Part shown: piece after piece, positions 19,497 through 27,880 of the stretch | Numbering within the stretch: position 1 is the stretch's first letter | How the letters are laid out: each line of letters starts with the position of its first letter | Source: an uncultured Dysosmobacter sp. | GTDB taxonomy: Bacteria; Bacillota; Clostridia; Oscillospirales; Oscillospiraceae | Length of the DNA stretch: 60,414 bases | NCBI GenBank assembly: GCA_934636905.1 | Contig: CAKUBJ010000006.1 | Span: forward strand, 1-60,414 | Reading direction: 5' to 3' | Position numbers and translations under genes: made by a program | The notes under the pieces: model-generated | Database searches by the model: none | Told to the model about the DNA's origin: nothing | What the model saw: only the letters and a program-made list of their open reading frames with translations

Positions 19497-20900
19497 ATGA
19501 AAAAGATGCTCGCGCTCATTCTTGCACTGGCAACAGTCCTGTCCCTGACCGCCTGCGGCGGCAAAACGGAAGGGAATACTTCTCAACCGGCTGAAGACAA
19601 TCAGGCATCGGCAGAAACCGCTGCCACGGTGGATGACGTGGATCTGAAAGAGCTGGCAGCCAACTACGACGGCGAGATCCATGTGACCATCTGGGGTAAA
19701 GATTCTGTAGACCCTGAGAAAACGACTTCCCGCGGTACATTCATTGCCAAAAAGGTTGACGAGTTCAATGCACAATTCAGCAATGTCAATGTGGAGTACA
19801 TCTATCAGGGCAGCTATGACGAGGTGGCCGAAAAGATCCGCGCCGCCGCTGCTGCCAAAGACCTGCCCACCATGTTCATGACCGAGGAGGCCATGGTCAA
19901 GGGCTTCCAGGACATCGCGGCCGACCTGAATCAGTATATCCCCTCCGCGACGATTCAGAACTATCAGCAGGGCTTGCTGGTTTCCATGAAGGGTGACAAC
20001 GGCCAGCTGCTGGCGGCTCCCTTTGCCCGGTCCCTGCCGGTGCTGTATGTCAACAAGGAACTGCTGGAGCAGGCCGGCTGGAACGGCGCCGACATCAAGA
20101 CCAATGAGGATCTGATGCAGTGCGCCAGGGACGTGAAGGAGAAGACCGGCGCTTACGGCTTCTGCACCTTCTGGGATACCGACGCCTGGCACTGGGAATC
20201 CGCCATCTATGCGGACGGCGGCTCTGTCCTCAGCGAGGACGGCAGCAAGCCCACCATCGGCAAGGACTATGATTATGTGGGCGCCAAGTTTGTAAAGCTG
20301 GTGCAGGAAGGCCTGGAGGCGGGCTACATTGTGTCCCCCTATGGCACTCCCAAGCCCGGCGATACCCGTGACGACCTGCTGTGCTCCGGTCAGGCTGCCA
20401 TGACCCTGACCTCCTGCAACTCCATGCCCAAGCGTGCCGATAAGCTGGCCGAGTCCGGCTACACTCTGGAAACCTACATCCAGCCTGCCGGCGACAACGG
20501 GGAGCCTTCTCTGGCTTCCGGCGGTTCCAACTGGGTCATTTGCGACAGCGCCTCCTATGAGGAGAAGATGATTGCCGGCGGCTTCCTGGCCTATCTGGCT
20601 CAGGATGACAACATTGTGGAAAACGCGGAACTTACCGGCTCCATGATGATTACCGAGAGTGCGCTGGTCAGCGACGGCGGTAAGAAGCTGCTGGCTGAGA
20701 AGCCCTATTTCCAGACCATTTATGACTCTGTGCCCTACCTGCACGCACGTCCCAACACCCCCTACTGGACGGAGATGTACACCTACGCCGTGGATAAGCT
20801 GGAGCAGTTTACCCTGAACTATGCCACCACGGACGTAAACAGCATGATCGACGATATCGAAACGAAATTCCAGTCCATCATTGATGACAATGCGTGGTAA
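19497..20900 (+). CDS. ABC transporter extracellular solute-binding lipoprotein, UgpB/MalE-like (SBP family 1)
   Basis: A lipoprotein signal (MKKMLALILALATVLSLTAC) is followed by an acidic, low-complexity linker and a family-1 binding-protein body. The body has EIHVTIWGKDS at the first strand, FARSLPVLYVNKELLEQAGW in the hinge region, and YLHARPNTPYWTEMYTY near the C-terminus, the last resembling UgpB. Family 1 receptors bind sugars, glycerol 3-phosphate or glycerophosphodiesters. It is the first gene of an operon with ATPase, two permeases, a PhnP-like enzyme and a GDPD-family protein. That content favours a phosphodiester ligand over a plain sugar, but the residues that would bind phosphate cannot be assigned by eye. 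Confidence 0.88.
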   Translation: MKKMLALILALATVLSLTACGGKTEGNTSQPAEDNQASAETAATVDDVDLKELAANYDGEIHVTIWGKDSVDPEKTTSRGTFIAKKVDEFNAQFSNVNVEYIYQGSYDEVAEKIRAAAAAKDLPTMFMTEEAMVKGFQDIAADLNQYIPSATIQNYQQGLLVSMKGDNGQLLAAPFARSLPVLYVNKELLEQAGWNGADIKTNEDLMQCARDVKEKTGAYGFCTFWDTDAWHWESAIYADGGSVLSEDGSKPTIGKDYDYVGAKFVKLVQEGLEAGYIVSPYGTPKPGDTRDDLLCSGQAAMTLTSCNSMPKRADKLAESGYTLETYIQPAGDNGEPSLASGGSNWVICDSASYEEKMIAGGFLAYLAQDDNIVENAELTGSMMITESALVSDGGKKLLAEKPYFQTIYDSVPYLHARPNTPYWTEMYTYAVDKLEQFTLNYATTDVNSMIDDIETKFQSIIDDNAW

Positions 20901-21014
20901 TCCGTAATGGAACGGACGCGCGAAAGAGCTCTTCTTTCGCGCGTCCGCACAATCGATTTAGGAATCTTGAGGAATGCGGCTTTGTGATGAGGCTGTGGAT
21001 TTGAGGTATGGAAC

Positions 21015-22049
21015 ATGGCAATTATTCTCGAAAATATTAAAAAAGTTTACCCCGGCAGTAAAACGGCAGTGATTGAGAACCTGAATCTGACCATTAAGGA
21101 AGGTTCTTTTACCGTCCTGCTGGGTCCTTCCGGCTGCGGAAAGACCACGCTCCTGCGGATGATCGCCGGTTTGGAAGAAGTCACCGGCGGCAACATCAAG
21201 GTTGACGATCAGGACATTACAAAAATGGAACCCGGTGACCGGAATCTGGCCATGGTGTTCCAGAACTACGCCATTTATCCCCACATGACTGTGCGGGGCA
21301 ACATCGAGTTCGGTCTGAAGAACTACAAAATCTCCAAGGACAAGATTGACCAGCGGATCAAAACCGTTCTGGAACTGACGGGACTTCAGGAGTACGGCGA
21401 CCGGATGCCCAACCAGCTTTCCGGCGGCCAGCGGCAGCGGGTGGCTCTGGCCCGTGCCATCTCCAAGTCTCCCAAGGCGTTTCTGATGGACGAACCCCTT
21501 TCCAATCTGGACGCAAAACTCCGCAACCAGATGCGCAGTGAGCTGATCCAGCTGTTCAACCAGATGGAAACCACCTTTATCTATGTGACCCACGACCAAT
21601 CCGAGGCGCTGACCATGGCTACGGATATTGTGGTGATGAAGAGCGGCGTCATCATGCAGCACGCCTCACCGCAGGAAATCTACCGCAACCCCCAGAACGT
21701 GTTTGTGGCACAGTTCATCGGCGATCCGGGCATGAATGTCATTTTGATGAAGGACGGGAAGTACATCGGCTTCAAGCCCCGGGCAATCCACACGGAGCAG
21801 CGCAATCCGCAGGATCTCTGCATCCGCGGAAAGCTGCTGACCACGGAGTTCCTGGGCCATGACTCCCAGTACACCTGGGACATCGGCCTCGGCAAAGTGG
21901 TGATGCGTTCCCGGGAGGATCTGCCTGCGGGCGCGGAAATGCCGCTGTATGTATCGGGTGAAGACCTGTTTTACTTTGACGGGCAGCAGAATCGCTGCGA
22001 ACCGTTTGCCATCGGAGAAATGGAAGGGGTCTACCATGCGGATGAATGA
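21015..22049 (+). CDS. ugpC: ABC transporter ATP-binding protein, UgpC/MalK type
   Basis: This 344-residue ATPase has Walker [10 protein letters not shown] (about residue 37), the signature [14 protein letters not shown], Walker [14 protein letters not shown], and the switch His in [13 protein letters not shown]. It also has a C-terminal TOBE-type domain of about 100 residues as in UgpC and MalK. It would power uptake through the two permeases encoded next. The ATG at 21015 lies behind GAGGTATGG. The ORF overlaps the next gene by 14 bases. Confidence 0.92.
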   Translation: MAIILENIKKVYPGSKTAVIENLNLTIKEGSFTVLLGPSGCGKTTLLRMIAGLEEVTGGNIKVDDQDITKMEPGDRNLAMVFQNYAIYPHMTVRGNIEFGLKNYKISKDKIDQRIKTVLELTGLQEYGDRMPNQLSGGQRQRVALARAISKSPKAFLMDEPLSNLDAKLRNQMRSELIQLFNQMETTFIYVTHDQSEALTMATDIVVMKSGVIMQHASPQEIYRNPQNVFVAQFIGDPGMNVILMKDGKYIGFKPRAIHTEQRNPQDLCIRGKLLTTEFLGHDSQYTWDIGLGKVVMRSREDLPAGAEMPLYVSGEDLFYFDGQQNRCEPFAIGEMEGVYHADE

Positions 22050-22959
22050 AAAGCTGGAGCTGAAGCAGCACGGGAAGGTATACCGCTTTTTTAACCGTGT
22101 GCTGAAATGCCCCTATGTTCTGCTGGCTCCGGCACTGATTACCTGTCTGGTGATGACGATTTACCCCATGTGCTTCGGCATTTACCTCAGCTTCCATAAG
22201 TGGGATCCCCTCACCGGACGGAAAAAGTTTGTGGGATGGAGCAACTTCAAATACCTCTTTACCAGTGAGGATTTCCATAAGGTTCTCTCCAATACCATCA
22301 TCTATATGCTGGTGATCCTGTTTGTGGGTCTTTTCATCAAGGTTCTGCTGGGCGTGTTCCTGAACAAGCGGACGCCGGCCCACAATCTGGTGCAGACCGT
22401 GGTGTTTACGCCCCACATCATCTCCTCGGTTTCCGTGGCCGTGATTTTCATGTGGCTGATGGATCCCAAGAACGGCGTTCTGAACCTGGGGCTTCAGGCG
22501 CTGCATCTGCCCACCTCCAACTGGTACCTCAGTGCGGACAGCGCGCTGATGTCTGTGCTGATTGTGGCCATCTGGCAGAGCTGCGGCCATGGCTCCCTGC
22601 TGGCGATCGCCGGCCTGCGGAGCATTCCGGAATACCTCTATGAGGCGGCGAAGCTGGATCGCTCCTCCCCGGCCAAGACCTTTATAAAGATTACCATCCC
22701 CATGCTGTCTCCCACGCTGCTGTACATGGTGGTCACCACCACCGCCAGCGCCTTTACCAGCTTTGACATCATCAAGATGATGACCCAGGGCGGGCCGGAC
22801 AACTCCACCAACCTGATTGCCTACTATGTGTATCAGCAGGGCATCATGTTCAATCAGTATGGCCGCGCCATGGCGGCGGCGGTGATCCTGCTGCTCTTTA
22901 CGGCAACGCTGTCCTGCATCAATTTCTTTGCGCTGGATCGCAGGGTCCATTATCAGTAA
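22036..22959 (+). CDS. ugpA: ABC transporter permease, UgpA type
   Basis: The 307-residue membrane protein has about six spans and the permease EAA loop (LYEAAKLDRSSPAKTFIKIT) that contacts the ATPase. The first span segment (PYVLLAPALITCLVMTIYP) is typical of the MalF/UgpA subfamily. The ATG at 22036 follows GGAAGGGG and overlaps the ugpC-like gene. An ATG six bases later is a possible alternative. Confidence 0.9.
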   Translation: MRMNEKLELKQHGKVYRFFNRVLKCPYVLLAPALITCLVMTIYPMCFGIYLSFHKWDPLTGRKKFVGWSNFKYLFTSEDFHKVLSNTIIYMLVILFVGLFIKVLLGVFLNKRTPAHNLVQTVVFTPHIISSVSVAVIFMWLMDPKNGVLNLGLQALHLPTSNWYLSADSALMSVLIVAIWQSCGHGSLLAIAGLRSIPEYLYEAAKLDRSSPAKTFIKITIPMLSPTLLYMVVTTTASAFTSFDIIKMMTQGGPDNSTNLIAYYVYQQGIMFNQYGRAMAAAVILLLFTATLSCINFFALDRRVHYQ

Positions 22960-22976
22960 AGAAGGGAGACGACGAT

Positions 22977-23810
22977 ATGACTGCCAAGACATTCATCAAG
23001 CGGACGGTGGAATGCATTCTTCTGGCCGCACTGTTCATTATTTTCGTTTTTCCCTTTTACTGGACGCTGATCACCTCCGTGAAATCCATGTGGGAGGCCA
23101 TTCAGTTCCCACCTACCTTCTGGCCTGAGAAATTTATGTGGTCCAACTACGCGGAGGTGTGGAGAAGCAGCAACTTCGCCCATTTCGGCAAGAACTCCGT
23201 CATTCTCAGTGTCGGCGCAACCATCATTCAGATCTGTTCCAGCGTGCTGGCGGCCTATGCCTTCGCCCGGATGGAGTTCCGGTTCAAGAAGCCGCTGTTC
23301 ATGCTGAGCCTGGCGGATATCATGATCCCGGCGCAGGCCATCTTCCTGCCCATTTTCCTGATGTACTCCAAGTGGGGCATCCTGAACACCTACCTCAGCT
23401 ATTTTCTGATTTATGTCTATTCCGGTTCCACCATCTTCTTCTTCCGAAACGCCTTCAAGCAGGTGCCGGAAGAGATGGTGGAGGCCGCCCGGCTGGACGG
23501 CGCCAGCGAGATGTCCGTCATGTTCCGGATCATGATGCCTGCCGTGCGTCCCTTCCTGATTACGCAGATTATGCTGTGCTTCATGAGCAAGTGGAACGGC
23601 TACTTCTGGCTCCAGACCCTGACCACCAACGACAATATCCGCACCCTGCCTCTGGCCCTCAACAGCATCGTCAATCAGGCGGAGGACTTCATTGTCCGCT
23701 GGGATCTGGCCATGGCCGGCAATGTCATTTTGATGGCGCCTCTGCTGCTGCTGTACATTTTCTGCAACAAGCAGATGAAAGTGGCGTTCATCGGAAACGG
23801 AATCAAGTGA
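22977..23810 (+). CDS. ugpE: ABC transporter permease, UgpE type
   Basis: This 277-residue permease of the MalG/UgpE subfamily has six spans, begins with LFIIFVFPFYWTLITSVKS, and has the EAA motif in MVEAARLDGASEMSVMFRI. It pairs with the UgpA-like protein to form the membrane channel. AGAAGGGAGA precedes the ATG. Seventeen bases separate it from the previous gene. Confidence 0.9.
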   Translation: MTAKTFIKRTVECILLAALFIIFVFPFYWTLITSVKSMWEAIQFPPTFWPEKFMWSNYAEVWRSSNFAHFGKNSVILSVGATIIQICSSVLAAYAFARMEFRFKKPLFMLSLADIMIPAQAIFLPIFLMYSKWGILNTYLSYFLIYVYSGSTIFFFRNAFKQVPEEMVEAARLDGASEMSVMFRIMMPAVRPFLITQIMLCFMSKWNGYFWLQTLTTNDNIRTLPLALNSIVNQAEDFIVRWDLAMAGNVILMAPLLLLYIFCNKQMKVAFIGNGIK

Positions 23811-23814
23811 TGGT

Positions 23815-24192
23815 ATGAAAATTGATAGAACCAACTGCAAAACGGATATTGCAGGGCGCTTTGACCCGGAAACCAGCCGCAGCGCACGGATTTCCTCCGC
23901 ACTGGGCTATCTGCTGTTCTTTGTTCCCATGGTCATGCACCCGGAGAGCAAGTTTGCCCGATACCACACCAATCAGGGCTTCCTGCTGATGCTGCTGATG
24001 ACGGTGGGGGTGGCGCTTGCCGCCATGGTTCCCTATGCGGGGCCGTTCCTTGTGATCCCGGTGATGCTGTTCGGGATCTGCTGCGGCCTGCGGGGAATGG
24101 TGACGGCGCTGCGCTGTCAGGCAAAGCACATCCCGCTGCTGGGGAAGCTGATCCTGATTGAATACGACCAGTTCTATTCCCTGGAAGCGTGA
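23815..24192 (+). CDS. Small membrane protein, Tic20/DUF4870-like
   Basis: The 125-residue protein has three hydrophobic spans after a soluble N-terminus. The segment FARYHTNQGFLLMLL resembles the R-x-H-x-N-Q-G motif of DUF4870/Tic20-like small membrane proteins. Their function is unknown. It follows the permease by four bases and is the only gene in this operon without an obvious transport or catalytic role. It could be an accessory membrane subunit, but this is only context. Confidence 0.6.
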   Translation: MKIDRTNCKTDIAGRFDPETSRSARISSALGYLLFFVPMVMHPESKFARYHTNQGFLLMLLMTVGVALAAMVPYAGPFLVIPVMLFGICCGLRGMVTALRCQAKHIPLLGKLILIEYDQFYSLEA

Positions 24193-24210
24193 AAGCAGCT
24201 TCCGGTTCAG

Positions 24211-24242
24211 GCAGGCGGAACACGTCTGACGGGTTCCGCCTG
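24211..24242 (+). other. Intercistronic hairpin before the PhnP-like gene
   Basis: AGGCGGAA and TTCCGCCT arms enclose a loop of about 13 bases. There is no T run, so it is more likely an RNA-processing or stability element than a terminator. Confidence 0.4.
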
Positions 24243-24298
24243 TCGGGAGCATTCCCTGCGGTACATGGAACGAGACGAATACTCGGGAGGATAGAGAC

Positions 24299-25171
24299 AT
24301 GATTTTTCTTGGAACCGGCGCGTCACAGCTGATCCCGAACCCTTTTTGTGACTGCCGGGTCTGCCGGTATGCCCGGCAGGCCAATGACCCGCGGGAGGTG
24401 CGGCGGCGGAGCGCACTGCTGCTGGATGACCATACCCTGATTGACGCGGGACCGGATGTGCCGGCGGCCTGCAACGCCTACGGAAAATCCCTGACGGAGC
24501 TGAAGAGCCTGTTCATCACCCATATGCACTCCGATCACTGGGATCTGACCACCCTTGAAAACCTGCTGATGTGCGATACGGAGCCGCCTCACGTTCGTGT
24601 CTACCTGTCCGCACCGGCGCTGGAGGGACTGAAGGCGTGGTGGAAGGCTCGGCTGGAGGGCAGAATGTCAAGGGTTGCCGCTTCGGACTACAGCAAGTAT
24701 CAGGAGGTTCTCAGCTACACGGCAGTGGAGCCTTATGAATACGGCGAAACGGAGGACGGCCTGCGCTATTCTGCGGTGAAAACCAACCACAAGTCGGAAT
24801 TTGTGGGGGAAACCGCGCTGAACTATGTGCTGGAGCGGAATGGCCGCTCCATGCTCTACGCCTGTGATACCGGCCTGTACTGTGAGGAGAACTACGAGTT
24901 CCTCACCTGGAAAAAGCTGGATATTCTGGTGCTGGAGGGCACCTTCGGCCCGCTGGATAAGCCGCTGGACATCGGGCACATGACCTACCGCTCTACGGAG
25001 ATCCTGCTGGATCGCCTCAGCAAGGCAGGGACGATTGACAGCCATACGAAGATTTACCTGTCCCATATCGGGCATCGCATGACCCATGGCGAGTGCAGCC
25101 AGTGGCTGCAGGAGCGGTGGGGAGAGAACGCGGCGGCAGCATATGACGGACTGGAAGTGCCGGGAGTCTGA
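24299..25171 (+). CDS. PhnP-like MBL-fold cyclic phosphodiesterase
   Basis: This 290-residue metallo-beta-lactamase-fold protein begins MIFLGTGASQLIPNPFCDC and has the C-x-C-x-x-C motif (FCDCRVC) that holds a structural Zn in PhnP, together with the late LSHIGHRMTH. The catalytic metal motif is THMHSDHWD, with further ligands in KTNHKSE and YACDTG. PhnP opens 5-phosphoribosyl 1,2-cyclic phosphate in the C-P lyase pathway, but no phn genes are here. In this operon, beside a GDPD-family protein and a Ugp-like transporter, a cyclic phosphate from a phosphodiester such as glycerol 1,2-cyclic phosphate is a plausible substrate (inference). GGGAGGAT precedes the ATG. Confidence 0.82.
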   Translation: MIFLGTGASQLIPNPFCDCRVCRYARQANDPREVRRRSALLLDDHTLIDAGPDVPAACNAYGKSLTELKSLFITHMHSDHWDLTTLENLLMCDTEPPHVRVYLSAPALEGLKAWWKARLEGRMSRVAASDYSKYQEVLSYTAVEPYEYGETEDGLRYSAVKTNHKSEFVGETALNYVLERNGRSMLYACDTGLYCEENYEFLTWKKLDILVLEGTFGPLDKPLDIGHMTYRSTEILLDRLSKAGTIDSHTKIYLSHIGHRMTHGECSQWLQERWGENAAAAYDGLEVPGV

Positions 25172-25211
25172 GGCCGGCTATGAAACGATTTGATCAGTTG
25201 GGAGAGAGTTT

Positions 25212-25958
25212 ATGAAAATGCCGCAGATTACAGGACACTCCGGATGCGAAGGGACGCCCAGAGATTCCATGGCATCCATTGAACGGGCAGCGGCTTTGGG
25301 GGCGGACGCGATGGAAGTGGATGTCCGGCGGGGATCCAATGGCATTTTGCGCATTTCCCATGACCGGCTGAAGGAGCCGGATCTTCAGGAAAAGCCGACG
25401 CTGGAGGCGGTATTTCAAAGGGTGGCGTCAACGGATCTGCGGATCAACTGCGACATCAAAGAGCCGTTTGCCATCCCCGGTACGCTGGAGCTGGCGGGAA
25501 GGTTTGGCCTTGACCGTTCCCGGCTGATTCTCTCCGGAGCCGTTTCCCCGGAATTTCTCATGCTGGAGCCAACGCTTGCGGAGAAGGCCAGTATTTACCT
25601 GAACATTGAGGAAGTGCTGGAATACCTTGCCGTAGGGAAGCTGACGGAAAGCGGCAGGGGAGGACAATTCCCGGAACTGCTGGCGGCTCCGCAGGCAATG
25701 CTTCCCCGGCTCCTGACGGACGACGTGCTTACGCCGCTGCTGGGGATGATTGCGTCCCTGCCCATCTGGGGCCTGAATCTGCCCCATGGCATCCTGACGG
25801 AGGAATCCGCCAGGCGGTTCCGTCAGGCAGGCGTGCGCCTCTCGGTCTGGACGGTGAACGAGCCGGAGGATCTGGCTCGCTGCCTTGCGCTGGATGTGGA
25901 CAATATCACAACGCTGGCGGTGCAGACGGCGCTTTCCTGCCGGAGCAGAACGGCGTAA
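25212..25958 (+). CDS. Glycerophosphodiester phosphodiesterase (GDPD)-family protein, divergent
   Basis: The 248-residue protein has the GDPD TIM-barrel layout: GHSGCEG at the first strand, GADAMEVDVRR with the metal-binding Glu/Asp, RISHDRL with the second catalytic His, then NCDIKEP and the late VRLSVWTVNEPEDL typical of the last strands. Known members cut glycerophosphodiesters to glycerol 3-phosphate and an alcohol. The usual HRG is HSG here and the PENT motif is PRDS, so it is a divergent type; the mechanism might end at a cyclic product. It is the last gene of the operon, with GGAGAGAG before the ATG and a strong terminator after it. Confidence 0.8.
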   Translation: MKMPQITGHSGCEGTPRDSMASIERAAALGADAMEVDVRRGSNGILRISHDRLKEPDLQEKPTLEAVFQRVASTDLRINCDIKEPFAIPGTLELAGRFGLDRSRLILSGAVSPEFLMLEPTLAEKASIYLNIEEVLEYLAVGKLTESGRGGQFPELLAAPQAMLPRLLTDDVLTPLLGMIASLPIWGLNLPHGILTEESARRFRQAGVRLSVWTVNEPEDLARCLALDVDNITTLAVQTALSCRSRTA

Positions 25959-25973
25959 ATCCCGTTTTCTTAC

Positions 25974-26017
25974 AAAAAATGCACTCCCCGCCTTTACCGG
26001 TGGGGAGTGCGTTTTTG
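25974..26017 (+). terminator. Terminator of the Ugp-like operon
   Basis: GCACTCCCC (25981-25989) pairs with GGGGAGTGC (26002-26010), extended inward by GCC/GGT, and is followed by GTTTTTG. A-rich sequence precedes it. Confidence 0.9.
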
Positions 26018-26125
26018 TTGGAAGGGGAGTGGGCAGGGGGATTTCCTGCGCCGGAATCCGGGGGCCGCTTCCGGATACCCCGGAGCGGCGTTTCCGGAAT
26101 CTGCCTGCCGGATAGAGCGGAGCGG

Positions 26126-27331
26126 TCAGTCTTTCAGCTGTCCCGCCAGATACCCGCTGGACCACGCCCACTGGAGGTTGTAGCCGCCGCAGTCGCCGTC
26201 AATGTCCAGCACCTCCCCGGCGGCGTACAGGCCGGGCACCAGACGGCTTTGCAGGGTGTCCGGGTCAAATTCGGCGGTGCGGACGCCGCCGGCCGTAACC
26301 TGTGCGCCGTCAAAGCCCAGCACACCAACCACCGGCAGGGAGAAACCCTTGACAGCCTCCGCAATCGTTTTCAAATCCCGGAAGGACAGGGCGCCTATAG
26401 GTTCGGTCAGTCCATAGCCGGCGTACCGCAGCAGCGTGCGCCCCAGCCGGTTGTGCAGCATCCCGGCCAACAGGTTTTCCATGGTCAGGGACTGCATGGC
26501 GGCAGTCCTCCGACGCAGCAGTTCCGCTACGTCGGAAGCGGAAAGCTGGGGCATCAGGTCAAGGGAGAGGGTCAGTGCCCCCTTCTCTGTGGCGGCGGTA
26601 CGGGACAGCTCAAAGACCGCGGGGCCGCTGACGCCGAACTCCGTAAACTGCACCTCGCCGCTTCGCTCCGCCAGAGTTTCCCCGCCGCGGCACAGCCGGA
26701 GGGAGGCATTGGCGCGGACGCCTTTCAGGGACTTCACATAGGTGTTGTCGGTTTTTACCTGCACCAGCGCGGGAAACAGCCTGGTGACGCTGTGCCCCAT
26801 GGATTGCAGCAGTTCATAGCCGCTGCGGGTGCCGCCCAGCTTCCCGCCGGCCATGCCGCCGCAGCAGACGATGACCCGCTCCGCCGTCAGGGTTTCCTCC
26901 GGTGCGGTGACTGCGAAGCCCCGCCGGATCTTTTTCAGTCCGGACACCTCAAAGCCGGTGCGGGTGATCACGCCGGCGGCGTCGGCGGCAAAGCGCAGCA
27001 CATCCACCACGCTGCCGGCCTGATCGGAGTAGGGGTAGACCCGCCCGCTGTCCTCCGTGGTGGTCAGAAGCCCCAGTTCATGGAAAAATTGCAGGGTTTC
27101 CGGCTGTCCCAGCACAGCAAAGGCGGGGCGGATAAAGTCCGGCGCCTGCCCGTGATAAAAGGAAAACCCCATGTTCCGGTTGGTGAGATTGCAACGGCCG
27201 TTGCCGGTGGCCAGCAGCTTGCGCCCCACCCGGGCCTGCCGCTCCAGCAGGGTGACGGCATGGCCGTTCCCGGCGGCGGTGATGGCGGCCATCAGCCCCG
27301 AGGCGCCGCCTCCGATGACAATGACGTTCAT
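26126..27331 (-). CDS. HI0933/YhiN-family FAD-dependent oxidoreductase (often annotated BaiN)
   Basis: The 401-residue flavoprotein starts with a dinucleotide-binding motif (VIVIGGGASGLMAAITAA), then the family-specific RVGRKLLATGNGRCNLTN. It ends with GLYAAGEVLDIDGDCGGYNLQWAWSSG, the C-terminal FAD contact of TIGR00275. Homologues are widespread with no settled substrate; one clostridial member (BaiN) acts in bile-acid 7-dehydroxylation, and the name is often transferred. No other bai gene is near, so I would not assign that role. GGGAGGGACT precedes the ATG. The neighbouring genes do not suggest an operon. Confidence 0.88.
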   Translation of the reverse strand: MNVIVIGGGASGLMAAITAAGNGHAVTLLERQARVGRKLLATGNGRCNLTNRNMGFSFYHGQAPDFIRPAFAVLGQPETLQFFHELGLLTTTEDSGRVYPYSDQAGSVVDVLRFAADAAGVITRTGFEVSGLKKIRRGFAVTAPEETLTAERVIVCCGGMAGGKLGGTRSGYELLQSMGHSVTRLFPALVQVKTDNTYVKSLKGVRANASLRLCRGGETLAERSGEVQFTEFGVSGPAVFELSRTAATEKGALTLSLDLMPQLSASDVAELLRRRTAAMQSLTMENLLAGMLHNRLGRTLLRYAGYGLTEPIGALSFRDLKTIAEAVKGFSLPVVGVLGFDGAQVTAGGVRTAEFDPDTLQSRLVPGLYAAGEVLDIDGDCGGYNLQWAWSSGYLAGQLKD

Positions 27332-27596
27332 AGTCCCTCCCGAAAACCGCCGTCTCACAGGGAAAATGCCCCTGCCAAAGGCGGAGAATGCAGAATTTCC
27401 GCAGCTGCGGACGCAGTACCCATAGAGGGCTGCGGAGCACGCCTGCGGAGAAATTTTACCACAGCGGGAGGAGGATTTCAATGCGTCTGCTCCACAGAGG
27501 GAAAATCTCCTGAGGCGGCAGGCGGAAGAACTTTGCCGAAGGACACGGAAGGGCGGCCGGAACGGGGGGAAAGGGGAGCAAAAGCCCCGGAACGCA

Positions 27597-27625
27597 TTGA
27601 CTCTTTCCCGGGAAATGGATATACT
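27597..27625 (+). promoter_or_regulatory. Promoter with long leader for the MBL gene at 27881
   Basis: TTGACT (27597-27602) and TATACT (27620-27625) are 17 bases apart. The next start codon in this direction is 256 bases away. Confidence 0.65.
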
Positions 27626-27687
27626 TGCAGACAGGCCGACAGGCGGCGGACACAGCGTGTCGAAAAAGTCTTTTCGCCCCGCTGAAC

Positions 27688-27722
27688 CAGTTTTCAGAAC
27701 TTTACAAAAGTTCTGAAAACTG
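27688..27722. repeat. Perfect 16-bp inverted repeat in the leader
   Basis: CAGTTTTCAGAACTTT (27688-27703) and AAAGTTCTGAAAACTG (27707-27722) are exact complements around ACA. There is no T tract behind it. It could be an attenuator hairpin or a mobile repeat. Confidence 0.8.
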
Positions 27723-27880
27723 TAGATTTGAATGGCGCAGGACACCCCTCTTGGGTTTCCCGCGCACACCCTTCCTTACCGCCGCGGAAAACTCACCACT
27801 TTATCGACAGTCTCGGACAGTATGTCCGGGCGTCAGCCGAACCGGAGAATACAACGGATAAAAGGAGCAGATTACCTTTG

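Larger units (their letters stand above)
27332..27880. other. 549-base intergenic region with promoter and long inverted repeat
   Basis: No supported gene lies here. It contains a good plus-strand promoter (27597-27625), a small CGAAAA/TTTTCG hairpin (about 27661-27676) and a perfect 16-bp inverted repeat (27688-27722), all within the roughly 250-base leader of the downstream MBL gene. The left 250 bases are G/A-rich and show nothing recognisable. Confidence 0.6.

Noticed and set aside
26126..27331. Calling the flavoprotein a bile-acid enzyme (BaiN)
   Set aside because: The sequence fits the broad HI0933/TIGR00275 family. No other bai gene is near, so the specific role is unsupported.
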